Positions 13,767-20,745 of a stretch of 25,370 nt of DNA are shown here, one piece after another; position 1 is the stretch's first letter; each line of letters begins with the position of its first letter. The stretch is from a virus. The notes below the pieces were generated by a model. It was not told the DNA's origin, searched no databases, and saw only the letters and a program-made list of their open reading frames with translations. Location: the IMG/VR virus record IMGVR_UViG_3300032893_000261, positions 1 through 25,370 of that record. One strand, 5' to 3'. Both the position numbers and the translations under genes were made by a program.

Positions 13767-14106
13767 TAGACGATCCCCCTTGTATAATGATCAAAACGTT
13801 TGGTGTGGATATTGTTAATTTTTGAAATGTTACACGACTGTTTGAAGAAAAGACTAAGCCCTCAAACTCGATTTGTTTTTCGTCAACTCGAAACGATGAC
13901 ACGCCATGGTTCTCTAAAAAGAACAACAAATAATTCAATCTTTCTGTAAAGCCAGCAGCCTTCAGAGCCAGCTTTATCGAGCCAGACATTAAGCATGTAT
14001 ATTGCGGTAAGCATGTATAATGTGTCTCTTTACCGACAATGTCACCAGCAGCGTTAATTTGTGTGTCCCATTGCGGGTCTAAAAATCTGTCTAAATTTTC
14101 GTTCAT
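13759..14106 (-). CDS. unknown early protein behind its own promoter (115 aa)
   Basis: The ATG at 14106 lies about 35 bases after a perfect TATAAT on the minus strand, with GAGAAGAGAG as the leader ribosome site; the frame extends two codons to a TTG that I do not use. The product (MNENLDRFLDPQWDTQINAAGD...) has a mixed helix and strand pattern with 'LFFLENHGVSSFRVDEKQIEFEGL'. The tail VLIIIQGGSSNV recurs in the 15-codon remnant at 12348-12395. Function unknown. Confidence 0.75.
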   Translation of the reverse strand: MNENLDRFLDPQWDTQINAAGDIVGKETHYTCLPQYTCLMSGSIKLALKAAGFTERLNYLLFFLENHGVSSFRVDEKQIEFEGLVFSSNSRVTFQKLTISTPNVLIIIQGGSSNV

Positions 14107-14140
14107 TTTCAACTCTCTTCTCTATTAAGTTCAAAATTCT

Positions 14141-14169
14141 ATTATAACATATTAAAAAGTTTCCGTCAA
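14141..14169 (-). promoter_or_regulatory. early leftward promoter 2
   Basis: On the minus strand TTGACG (14164-14169), a 17-bp spacer and TATAAT (14141-14146) drive the 115-aa gene and genes beyond. The 57 bp at 14113-14169 are identical, inverted, to 14849-14905. Confidence 0.9.
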
Positions 14170-14193
14170 CCTGATCCGACGAACGGTTGACGG
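14163..14193 (-). terminator. hairpin overlapping the -35 box of early promoter 2
   Basis: CCGTCAACC and GGTTGACGG (9 bp, loop 13) are followed on the minus strand by AAACTTTTT. This is a fair rho-independent terminator for the 174-aa gene, and its 3' arm contains the TTGACG of the next promoter. The loop holds the TCGTCGGATCA element. Confidence 0.6.
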
Positions 14194-14201
14194 AGTGAAT
14201 A

Positions 14202-14726
14202 TCACACTATCTCAAGCTCTTTTTGTTGCTTTGCTTCTTTTTTAGCTTGTTTGTTATAATGTCCGCGCAAACAATTACCAAGTGCCATTCTTTGCATTCC
14301 AACATTTAGTTTAGAATATCTAGACATTAACTCATTTACTGTAATGTTTAATGTGTTCGAAACAATTTGATAAACTTCATCAATAGATTTACCCCTCAGC
14401 AACTCTGCTATTTTGTCATTACAGTCTATCGTACGCCTGCCGCTGCTTGTGCGCGTATCAGACACATAATAATTAGAAATTAAAGATCTTGAGTTGCCGA
14501 CTTTCACATATTTTTCACCAAATTTATCTTTCACAATATAAGCTCCGACACTACTTGCACTACTTGAATCTTGCATTTTGTTTTTCTCCGAACTAAAATA
14601 CTCAATATTACTGTTTCGAATTTTTTTCATTTTACCGTCATTGAAAAAAATTGTCGACCAGCCGCCTTTAACACTACTTAGTGTCACTACTTCTTTCGTA
14701 TCACTCAATCTAACTAACATTTTCAT
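14202..14726 (-). CDS. phage protein, paralogue of the 10236-10685 product (174 aa)
   Basis: First gene of the leftward early block, about 36 bases behind a TATAAT with leader GAGAAGAGAGATAGAAAATG. The N-terminus (MKMLVRLSDTKEVVTLSSVKGGWSTIFFNDGKMKKIRNS) looks like a small beta domain. A Ser-rich linker follows. The C-terminal helical domain (about 103-158) carries DKIAELLRGKSIDEVYQIVS and YSKLNVGMQRMALGNCLRGHY, shared with the product of 10236-10685. The tail is Lys/Gln-rich. This family is widespread in phages. A nucleic-acid-binding role is plausible from the basic tail, but is not shown. Confidence 0.8.
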   Translation of the reverse strand: MKMLVRLSDTKEVVTLSSVKGGWSTIFFNDGKMKKIRNSNIEYFSSEKNKMQDSSSASSVGAYIVKDKFGEKYVKVGNSRSLISNYYVSDTRTSSGRRTIDCNDKIAELLRGKSIDEVYQIVSNTLNITVNELMSRYSKLNVGMQRMALGNCLRGHYNKQAKKEAKQQKELEIV

Positions 14727-14761
14727 TTTCTATCTCTCTTCTCTATTAAGTTCAAAATTCT

Positions 14762-14790
14762 ATTATAACATATGCAGCTAAATGTGTCAA
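14762..14790 (-). promoter_or_regulatory. early leftward promoter 1
   Basis: On the minus strand TTGACA (14785-14790), a 17-bp spacer and TATAAT (14762-14767) precede the 174-aa gene. The -35 box lies inside the left arm of the 23-bp inverted repeat 14786-14853. Confidence 0.9.
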
Positions 14791-14853
14791 TATTGATCCG
14801 ACGAGCGGTAAACACTACCTCCATAAACTGCCGCTCGTCGGATCAATATTGAC
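14786..14853. repeat. 23-bp perfect inverted repeat between divergent promoters
   Basis: Left arm 14786-14808 and right arm 14831-14853 are exact reverse complements, 22 bp apart. Each arm includes part of a -35 box and the element TCGTCGGATCA, which also lies upstream of the third promoter. This is a likely shared operator that controls both directions. Confidence 0.85.
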
Positions 14854-14877
14854 GGAAACTTTTTAATATGTTATAAT
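14849..14877 (+). promoter_or_regulatory. early rightward promoter
   Basis: TTGACG (14849-14854), 17-bp spacer, TATAAT (14872-14877), driving the 101-aa gene. The sequence 14849-14905 is a 57-bp identical inverted copy of 14113-14169. Confidence 0.9.
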
Positions 14878-14912
14878 AGAATTTTGAACTTAATAGAGAA
14901 GAGAGATAGAAA

Positions 14913-15218
14913 ATGAAAAGAATTGAAGAGAACAATAGTTGCGTAATGTTTAATGTTGAAATAGTAGCACGCGGATACATTACACATATTAAAATAGATA
15001 GAATAATGTACTTCGTTTTTGAAAGAAACGAACATAATGAAATAGAACTCGATGTTGAAAACACACACGAATTTTTAATGTTCGTTTATGAACAACTCGA
15101 TGATGAAAATTGCGATGATGTAGAATTAGAATGCAGATCACTACTAGTTAAAGTCGCTGAAAATCTATCTAAACATCAGATGACAACAACACAAGACGCG
15201 ATAGAACACAATTCTTGA
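14913..15218 (+). CDS. unknown small acidic protein, only rightward early gene (101 aa)
   Basis: It stands alone behind the rightward early promoter, with the same leader (GAGAAGAGAGATAGAAA) as the divergent 174-aa gene. The product is acidic (runs such as QLDDENCDDVELEC) with two N-terminal strands (VMFNVEIVARGYITHIKIDRI) and helical ends. It has no membrane span and no recognised domain. Early expression and acidity would suit a host-takeover or DNA-mimic protein, but that is speculation. Confidence 0.75.
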   Translation: MKRIEENNSCVMFNVEIVARGYITHIKIDRIMYFVFERNEHNEIELDVENTHEFLMFVYEQLDDENCDDVELECRSLLVKVAENLSKHQMTTTQDAIEHNS

Positions 15219-15258
15219 TTAAGAGAAAAACCGAAACCTACCGTCGGTCGGGGAAATC

Positions 15259-15288
15259 TTGACGGCCGCATGGTAGGTATGGTATAAT
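15259..15288 (+). promoter_or_regulatory. rightward promoter without an obvious gene
   Basis: TTGACG (15259-15264), 18-bp spacer, TATAAT (15283-15288). It is preceded by CCTACCGTCGGTCGGGG, which recalls the CGTCGG element of the other early promoters. The transcript would run into the inverted-repeat region. Confidence 0.75.
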
Positions 15289-15416
15289 ATAGGAACCGGC
15301 AGTCATACGCCAAATATTCCAAAACTTGCAAAGATGACACACTGTACAGTATATGGAAGATTTGGCGTACATAGTGGGAACCAATACAACCGCCAGGAAC
15401 CACCAATCTGACCACA

Positions 15417-15498
15417 CTGTACATACGTGTATAGCGTCGCTCTCCGAAAACACTCTGATAAATATTCTCTAGTTCTCCGAAATTTCACGTATGTACAG
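15417..15498. repeat. 13-bp perfect inverted repeat, inner pair
   Basis: CTGTACATACGTG (15417-15429) and CACGTATGTACAG (15486-15498) are exact reverse complements around a 56-bp centre that itself carries two TCTCCGAAA copies. Confidence 0.85.
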
Positions 15499-15516
15499 TA
15501 TACACACATATGTACG

Positions 15517-15534
15517 ACACGCGAGACACGCGAG
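15517..15534. repeat. 9-bp tandem repeat
   Basis: ACACGCGAG occurs twice in tandem inside the outer inverted repeat. Confidence 0.8.
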
Positions 15535-15691
15535 ACAGATCTGTAACCACAGCGTGCGCCAAATCTTCCATATACTGTACAACAAACGTCGACAGACATT
15601 CACAAACATGCGGCTTAATATTTCTTATATATTTTGATTGTATTTCTTATATATATGTGTTTATCAGTTGGGTGTTGGGTACTTCGCGTTT

Positions 15692-15724
15692 TCGCCCGAA
15701 CCTCTACCGGTCGTCGCCCGAACC
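15692..15724. repeat. 11-bp direct repeat before the late promoter
   Basis: TCGCCCGAACC at 15692-15702 and 15714-15724 is spaced 22 bp start to start (two helical turns). It ends about 10 bp before the -35 box of the late promoter and could be an activator or repressor site. Confidence 0.7.
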
Positions 15725-15734
15725 CTGAGACCCC

Positions 15735-15763
15735 TTGACAGAGAACAAGTTTTATGGTATAAT
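15735..15763 (+). promoter_or_regulatory. promoter of the packaging/structural operon
   Basis: Consensus TTGACA (15735-15740), 17-bp spacer, consensus TATAAT (15758-15763), 31 bases before terS. A six-codon frame (MSHFKI, 15778-15798) overlaps the terS start as ATGA and may supply coupling, since terS lacks a clear ribosome site. Confidence 0.9.
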
Positions 15764-15794
15764 CGAGTTATAAGTATATGAGCCATTTTAAAAT

Positions 15795-16409
15795 ATGATA
15801 AATGTAGATATATATAAAAAACAATTGGAGCATCAGTATGCGCAAGAGGCCATTGATGAAAAAAATAATATAACTATATTTGCGATAGGTGGGTTCATGC
15901 CTGAGGATATCGAAGAGGCAAAAAAATGGTTGTTAACTAATCAAACATTGAAAAACATGACTGGGATGCAATTAAATATTTCGGAAATAATAAAAATTGA
16001 GAATGAGTTTAGAATTTCCTTAATCAATAAACTGAACTATTTTCTAAAGTGTTTGGAGCAATCAAAGGGAGTGTTGAAGAATGCATTGATGTTGTGTGGT
16101 ATGAGTAGGGGGCAAGTAGAAAAGTATAGGGGTGACTTTCCGATATTTAGAACGGTGTGGGATGAAATAGTTCAGGGCATTATTGACGAACTGGAGGAAG
16201 CAGCTTTCCAAAGGGCTGTAAGGGGTGTTGAAAAAGATGTTTATTTCAAGGGGCAGGTAGTTGGTAAAGAAACACAATATTCAGATAGTTTATTAGCTTT
16301 AATGTTGACGAATAGACGGTCCGAACTGTATGGTAAAGATAAGGACACTAAGAAAGAAAATGGGCAAGTGTTATCAGTAACTATAAATAAAGATGATGAA
16401 AAATTATGA
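15795..16409 (+). CDS. terS: terminase small subunit
   Basis: The DNA-recognition subunit of the packaging motor. The C-terminal half has the usual terS pattern: LEEAAFQRAVRGVEKDVYFK (about 133-153), then GKETQYSDSLLALMLTNRRSELYG (about 156-179). A helical N-terminal region contains a possible DNA-binding segment (LKNALMLCGMSRGQVEKYR). At 204 aa it is longer than P22 gp3 (162 aa) and differs in sequence. The next gene, terL, overlaps as ATGA. The gene-free repeat region just upstream is a natural candidate for its recognition site. Confidence 0.88.
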   Translation: MINVDIYKKQLEHQYAQEAIDEKNNITIFAIGGFMPEDIEEAKKWLLTNQTLKNMTGMQLNISEIIKIENEFRISLINKLNYFLKCLEQSKGVLKNALMLCGMSRGQVEKYRGDFPIFRTVWDEIVQGIIDELEEAAFQRAVRGVEKDVYFKGQVVGKETQYSDSLLALMLTNRRSELYGKDKDTKKENGQVLSVTINKDDEKL

Positions 16410-17743
16410 AATTAACCGCTAAGCAACAAGAAGCGAAAAAAATATTCATAAACAAATCTATGAATATTATGTTGTTTGGTGGGTCTCGTTCTGGTAAAAC
16501 TTTTTTAATGGTTTGGGCAGTGGTGATGAGAGCTATTAAGGCCCCTGGGTCACGCCATGCTATTTTAAGATTCAGATTTAATCACATAAAAGCATCTATA
16601 ATACTGGACACTTTCCCAAAAGTGATGAATATCATGTACCCTGGGGTAGAGTGGGTACTAAACAAATCAGATTGGTTTGTTAAATTCTCTAATGGTTCTG
16701 AAATATGGTTCGCGGGGTTGGATGATAAAGAAAGAACAGAAAAAATATTAGGTAATGAATATGTTACTATATATTTTAATGAATGTAGCCAAATAGCTTA
16801 TCAGGCTGTTGGGGTTGTAACAACTCGTTTAGCCCAAAGAGTGTATCAGATCATTGAAGGTAGGGAGAATGTGTTGATATCTCCGAAAGCATATTTCGAC
16901 TGTAATCCTCCTTCGAAATCACATTGGACATATCAATTATTTATAAAAAAAGTGGATCCAGAAACAAGAGAACCACTTATCAATCCAAGTAATTTTGTAT
17001 CATTCAAAATGAATCCGGTAGATAATGCCGAAAATCTTTCTGAAAACTATTTACAAACATTGAAAGAATTGCCCCCCCGATTAAGAAAAAGGTTTGCAGA
17101 AGGAGAGTGGGCGGATGCTACTCCTGGGGCATTATTTAGTGATGAAACGATAGAAAAATGGAGAGTAATTGATTCTGAAATCCCCGAACTGACTAGAGTG
17201 GTAGTGGCAGTGGATCCGTCGGGATCGGGGGATACTGACAATGCTGACAATGATGCTATTGGTATAATTGTTGCAGGATTAGGTATTAATGGGGTATGTT
17301 ATATACTAGAAGATTGTACAGTAAAAGCTGGGCCTGGAGTGTGGGGGCGTGTGGCTACTTCGGCATACGATAGGCATAAAGCTGATACAATCGTGGCAGA
17401 AACTAATTATGGCGGGGCTATGGTGAAACAGGTAATACAGGTAGCCCGTCCAAGAACTCCAGTGCTGGCTGTTACAGCCAGCAGAGGTAAAATGGTAAGG
17501 GCTGAGCCAATTTCGGCTTTATATGAACAGGGGAAAGTAAGGCATGTTGGGTATTTCCATGAGTTAGAAGAAGAATTAAGTTCTTTTTCAACCACAGGAT
17601 ATTTGGGGAAAGAATCACCAAATAGGGCGGATGCTATGGTTTGGGCCGTTAGTTCGTTGTTTCCAGCTATTATGAAATCAACGGAAAAATCCAGTGCATC
17701 TTCTGTTCTTCCTGTTGTTAATCATTATAATAGGCAAGCATGA
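16406..17743 (+). CDS. terL: terminase large subunit (ATPase/nuclease)
   Basis: The motor that pumps DNA into the prohead and cuts it. The N-terminal ATPase has Walker A GGSRSGKT (residues 25-32) and Walker B with the catalytic Glu in YVTIYFNECSQ (about 119-129). The C-terminal RNase H-like nuclease has VVAVDPSGSGD (about 264), IVAETNYGG (about 330) and the last acidic site in NRADAMVWA (about 407). At 445 aa it is complete and slightly shorter than P22 gp2 (499 aa). It overlaps terS and the portal gene by four bases on each side, so the three are translated together. Confidence 0.96.
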   Translation: MKLTAKQQEAKKIFINKSMNIMLFGGSRSGKTFLMVWAVVMRAIKAPGSRHAILRFRFNHIKASIILDTFPKVMNIMYPGVEWVLNKSDWFVKFSNGSEIWFAGLDDKERTEKILGNEYVTIYFNECSQIAYQAVGVVTTRLAQRVYQIIEGRENVLISPKAYFDCNPPSKSHWTYQLFIKKVDPETREPLINPSNFVSFKMNPVDNAENLSENYLQTLKELPPRLRKRFAEGEWADATPGALFSDETIEKWRVIDSEIPELTRVVVAVDPSGSGDTDNADNDAIGIIVAGLGINGVCYILEDCTVKAGPGVWGRVATSAYDRHKADTIVAETNYGGAMVKQVIQVARPRTPVLAVTASRGKMVRAEPISALYEQGKVRHVGYFHELEEELSSFSTTGYLGKESPNRADAMVWAVSSLFPAIMKSTEKSSASSVLPVVNHYNRQA

Positions 17744-19860
17744 TGGCTAGGAAATCTAAACAAGAAAAATTGTTCGATATTCATGAGGAAGCTCTTAGGG
17801 AGTTTGAATTAATTCAAACTGCATTACGTGATGAACGTATGCAATGCCTACAAGATAGAAGGTTTTATTCTATTGCGGGCGCGCAGTGGGAAGGGCCACT
17901 TGGGAATCAATTTGAAAATAAACCAAAATTTGAAGTAAATAAAATACATTTATCTGTGATGCGGATAATTAATGAGTATAGAAACAACAGAATAACTGTC
18001 AATTTTGTCAGCAAAGACGGTAATAATAGTAATGAATTAGCTGATATTTGTTCATCTTTATATAGGGCCGATGAACAGGATTCAATAGCCGAAGAAGCGT
18101 ATGACAACGCTTTTGAGGAGGGTGTTGGGGGCGGGTTTGGTGCTTGGCGTTTAAGGTCTGAGTATGAAGATGAGGAAGATGAGGAAGATGAAAGGCAGAG
18201 GATTCGAATAGAACCTATTTTTGATGCTGATTCGTCCGTCTTTTTTGATTTGAATTCGAAAAGACAAGATAAGAGTGATGCTAAATTTGCTTTTATAGTT
18301 AGTTCTATGACATATGACGCGTTTAAGAGTGAGTATGGTCAAGACCCTGCTGCATGGCCTAAAATTGTTACACAAAGACAATTTGACTGGCTAACACCAG
18401 ATATTGTATATGTAGCTGAGTATTATAAAATAGAATTTACAACGGAAACTATTCTCACATATGAAGGGTTGACGGGGGAAGAGAAACGAGTATCAGAATT
18501 GGAATTAGAAGAAAACCCAGAACTGGGATATGAATTAGAGTCAATGGGATTTAGGGAAATAAAACAAAGGAAGTTGAAAAAGAAAAAAGTACATAAATAT
18601 ATAATGTGTGGTAAATGTATATTGGAAGATTGTGGATATATTGCTGGGAAAAATATCCCGATTGTACCATTTTATGGTAAGCGTTGGTTTATTGACAATA
18701 TCGAACGATGCATGGGGCACGTTCGATTAGCTAAAGATAGTCAGCGTTTAAAAAACATGCAAATATCTAAATTAGGGGAAATAAGTGCTTTATCATCGGT
18801 GGAAAAACCGATTTTCACTCCTGAGCAAATATCTTCACACCAAGTGATGTGGTCAGAAGATAATATAAAAAACTACCCTTATTTGTTAGTTGATCCGATA
18901 ACAGATGGAACGGGTAATGTGGTGTCAATAGGACCAGCATCATACACAAAAGCCCCTGACTTACCGGCCGCATTGGCCGCATTACTTCAATTAACTGAAT
19001 CCGATATACAAGATGTATTAGGGAACCAAAAGATGGGGGAAAGGTTAATCGCTAACGTTAGTGACGAAGCTATAGGGCTCGTTCAAGGTAAATTGGATAT
19101 GCAAACATTTATTTACATATCCAATATGGCCAGATCTATAAAAAGATCTGGTGAAATATGGTTATCTATGGCCAAAGAAATACTTGTTGAAGAAGGTAGA
19201 ATTATGAAGGGTGTTGGGTTGCAGGGGGAGGTTACCCAAATAGAATTAATAAAACCACAATACAATCAAAATGAAGGGCGAATAGAATATTTAAATGATT
19301 TAAGTAATTCAGATTTCGATATAGCTGTTGAAGTAGGTCCTTCATCATCCAGTAGGAAAAATGCTATAACAAAAGCATTGACCAACATATTACAAATTGT
19401 CCAAGATCCCGAAACTATACAGGTTTTAGTGTCCATGATACTGATGAATCTTGAAGGTGAGGGAATTAATGATGTAAGATCTTATTTCCGCAAAAAATTA
19501 GTTAAATTGGGTGTTGTTAAACCCACAGAAGAAGAATTACTACAATTACAAGAAGAAGCTAAAATGGCTTCACAACAGCCTCCCGACGCTCAAACCCAAT
19601 TTTTACAAGCGTCCGCTGAAGAGGCTACTTCGAAATCAATAAAAGCTAAAGCAGACACTATGCTATCTTTAGCTAAGGCTGAAGAGTCTAAGGCCAAAAT
19701 ATTAGAAATATTGTCAAATGTTGATATAGATCAACAGAACCAAATACTTAAAGCCATTAAAAATTTTGCCCCACCCGCACTAGAGAGTAGTGATATTGGG
19801 CAAGAGCTGGGTGACCGTCGTACCCAAATCCCACAAATTGACGAGTTGAGTAGGGTCTAA
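17740..19860 (+). CDS. portal protein, P22 gp1-like
   Basis: The dodecameric portal through which DNA enters and leaves the head. At 706 aa it is close to P22 gp1 (725 aa). Typical segments: RDERMQCLQDRRFYSIAGAQWEG (about 32-54), FEVNKIHLSVMRIINEYRNN (about 66-85), KNIPIVPFYGKRWFIDN (about 304) and MAKDSQRL-like 'LAKDSQRLKNMQISKL' (about 329). The long C-terminal helical region (about 600-680, Ala/Lys/Glu/Gln-rich) corresponds to the barrel of P22 portal. Two ATGs in tandem open the gene, and the first overlaps the terL stop. Confidence 0.93.
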   Translation: MMARKSKQEKLFDIHEEALREFELIQTALRDERMQCLQDRRFYSIAGAQWEGPLGNQFENKPKFEVNKIHLSVMRIINEYRNNRITVNFVSKDGNNSNELADICSSLYRADEQDSIAEEAYDNAFEEGVGGGFGAWRLRSEYEDEEDEEDERQRIRIEPIFDADSSVFFDLNSKRQDKSDAKFAFIVSSMTYDAFKSEYGQDPAAWPKIVTQRQFDWLTPDIVYVAEYYKIEFTTETILTYEGLTGEEKRVSELELEENPELGYELESMGFREIKQRKLKKKKVHKYIMCGKCILEDCGYIAGKNIPIVPFYGKRWFIDNIERCMGHVRLAKDSQRLKNMQISKLGEISALSSVEKPIFTPEQISSHQVMWSEDNIKNYPYLLVDPITDGTGNVVSIGPASYTKAPDLPAALAALLQLTESDIQDVLGNQKMGERLIANVSDEAIGLVQGKLDMQTFIYISNMARSIKRSGEIWLSMAKEILVEEGRIMKGVGLQGEVTQIELIKPQYNQNEGRIEYLNDLSNSDFDIAVEVGPSSSSRKNAITKALTNILQIVQDPETIQVLVSMILMNLEGEGINDVRSYFRKKLVKLGVVKPTEEELLQLQEEAKMASQQPPDAQTQFLQASAEEATSKSIKAKADTMLSLAKAEESKAKILEILSNVDIDQQNQILKAIKNFAPPALESSDIGQELGDRRTQIPQIDELSRV

Positions 19861-19862
19861 AA

Positions 19863-20729
19863 ATGGAAGAACAACAGACAGGTGAAACAAATGATATTAT
19901 TGATTCTAATTCTGATCTCAATATTGTTGATGATTCAAACGATATTGAGACTGAGAGGGACAACCTTGATGAAGGAATTGAAGTATCTATTGATGGATTG
20001 GAGGAGTCGTCTGGTCCTCATGGTGACGAAAACAATAGCAGAGAAACAGTTGCTCCCGAGTGGGTTAAAGAACTTCGCAGAGTTCATAAAGAAACAGTTC
20101 GAGAGAATCGTGAACTACGTGAAAAAATAGCCTCAATAGAAGGGGCTAAACAAAAACCGTTATCAGAATTACCTAAAAAGCCAGAAATGGAAGATTTTAA
20201 TTATGACCAATATAAATATGAAGAAGCATTAAAAAAATATTGGATGTTGGAATCTGAAGTTGAAAGTAACAGGAAGAAATTAGAATTAGAAAAAGAATCC
20301 CAACAAAAAAGTTGGCAAGAAAAAATAGATAATTTTAATAGACAAAAATTGGAACTAAAAGTCCCAGATTTTGAATCTTCTGAAATGATCGTTGAAAATT
20401 CTTTTGATGTTACCCAGCAAGGGATAATACTTCAAGGGAGTCAAAACGCGGCTTTATTGGTATATGCTATTGGTAAGAATCCAGATAAAATTAAAGAGTT
20501 AAGTTCCATAAAAGACCCGATAAAATTTGCTTTTGCTATTGCAAAGTTGGAGAATAGTTTAAAAGTGACTAATAGAAAAGCACCACCACCAGAAAAATCT
20601 GTTCGGGGAGCCGCACCGTCCTCTGGAGTGATTGATTCTAATTTGGAACGATTAAGGGCTGAAGCAGAAAAAACTGGCGACTACAGTAAGGTAGTCGCTT
20701 ATAAGCGACAGCTTAAGTTTAAAAATTAA
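19863..20729 (+). CDS. scaffolding protein, P22 gp8-like
   Basis: The assembly chaperone that fills the procapsid and exits before DNA packaging. At 288 aa it has an acidic disordered N-terminus (Asp/Glu/Ser-rich to about 60) and a long helical centre with coiled-coil potential (about 65-165). The basic C-terminal helix-turn-helix (SNLERLRAEAEKTGDYSKVVAYKRQLKFKN) is the coat-binding feature of this family. It begins two bases after the portal stop and precedes the coat gene, the P22 order; P22 gp8 has 303 aa. Confidence 0.9.
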   Translation: MEEQQTGETNDIIDSNSDLNIVDDSNDIETERDNLDEGIEVSIDGLEESSGPHGDENNSRETVAPEWVKELRRVHKETVRENRELREKIASIEGAKQKPLSELPKKPEMEDFNYDQYKYEEALKKYWMLESEVESNRKKLELEKESQQKSWQEKIDNFNRQKLELKVPDFESSEMIVENSFDVTQQGIILQGSQNAALLVYAIGKNPDKIKELSSIKDPIKFAFAIAKLENSLKVTNRKAPPPEKSVRGAAPSSGVIDSNLERLRAEAEKTGDYSKVVAYKRQLKFKN

Positions 20730-20745
20730 ATAGGAGTTTATTTAC

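Larger units (their letters stand above)
15344..15580. repeat. 24-bp perfect inverted repeat, outer pair
   Basis: Arm 15344-15367 (GTACAGTATATGG ... TTTGGCG) is the exact reverse complement of 15557-15580, 189 bp apart. A partial third copy of the right arm (CGCCAAATATTCCA) lies at about 15308-15321. Confidence 0.9.
15219..15794. other. 576-bp gene-free region with nested inverted repeats (candidate origin, pac site or structured RNA)
   Basis: No frame here has a ribosome site together with a plausible protein. The region holds two promoters (15259-15288 and 15735-15763), two nested long inverted repeats (15344-15580 and 15417-15498), many GTAC-centred short palindromes, paired TCTCCGAAA (15441-15449, 15474-15482), tandem ACACGCGAG (15517-15534), an AT-rich stretch (15613-15665) and paired TCGCCCGAACC. 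It sits directly before the terminase genes. These traits fit a replication origin or packaging site, or a structured transcript from the first promoter. Confidence 0.6.

Noticed and set aside
15303-15599. Minus-strand 98-codon frame across the inverted repeats
   Set aside because: Cys/Tyr/Arg-rich composition with no ribosome site; it simply crosses the repeat arms.
15510-15728. Plus-strand 72-codon frame before terS
   Set aside because: No ribosome site, low-complexity start over the ACACGCGAG repeat, and it overlaps promoter and repeat elements.
15219-15794. CRISPR array
   Set aside because: Repeats are inverted and of unequal spacing and length; there is no regular repeat-spacer order.
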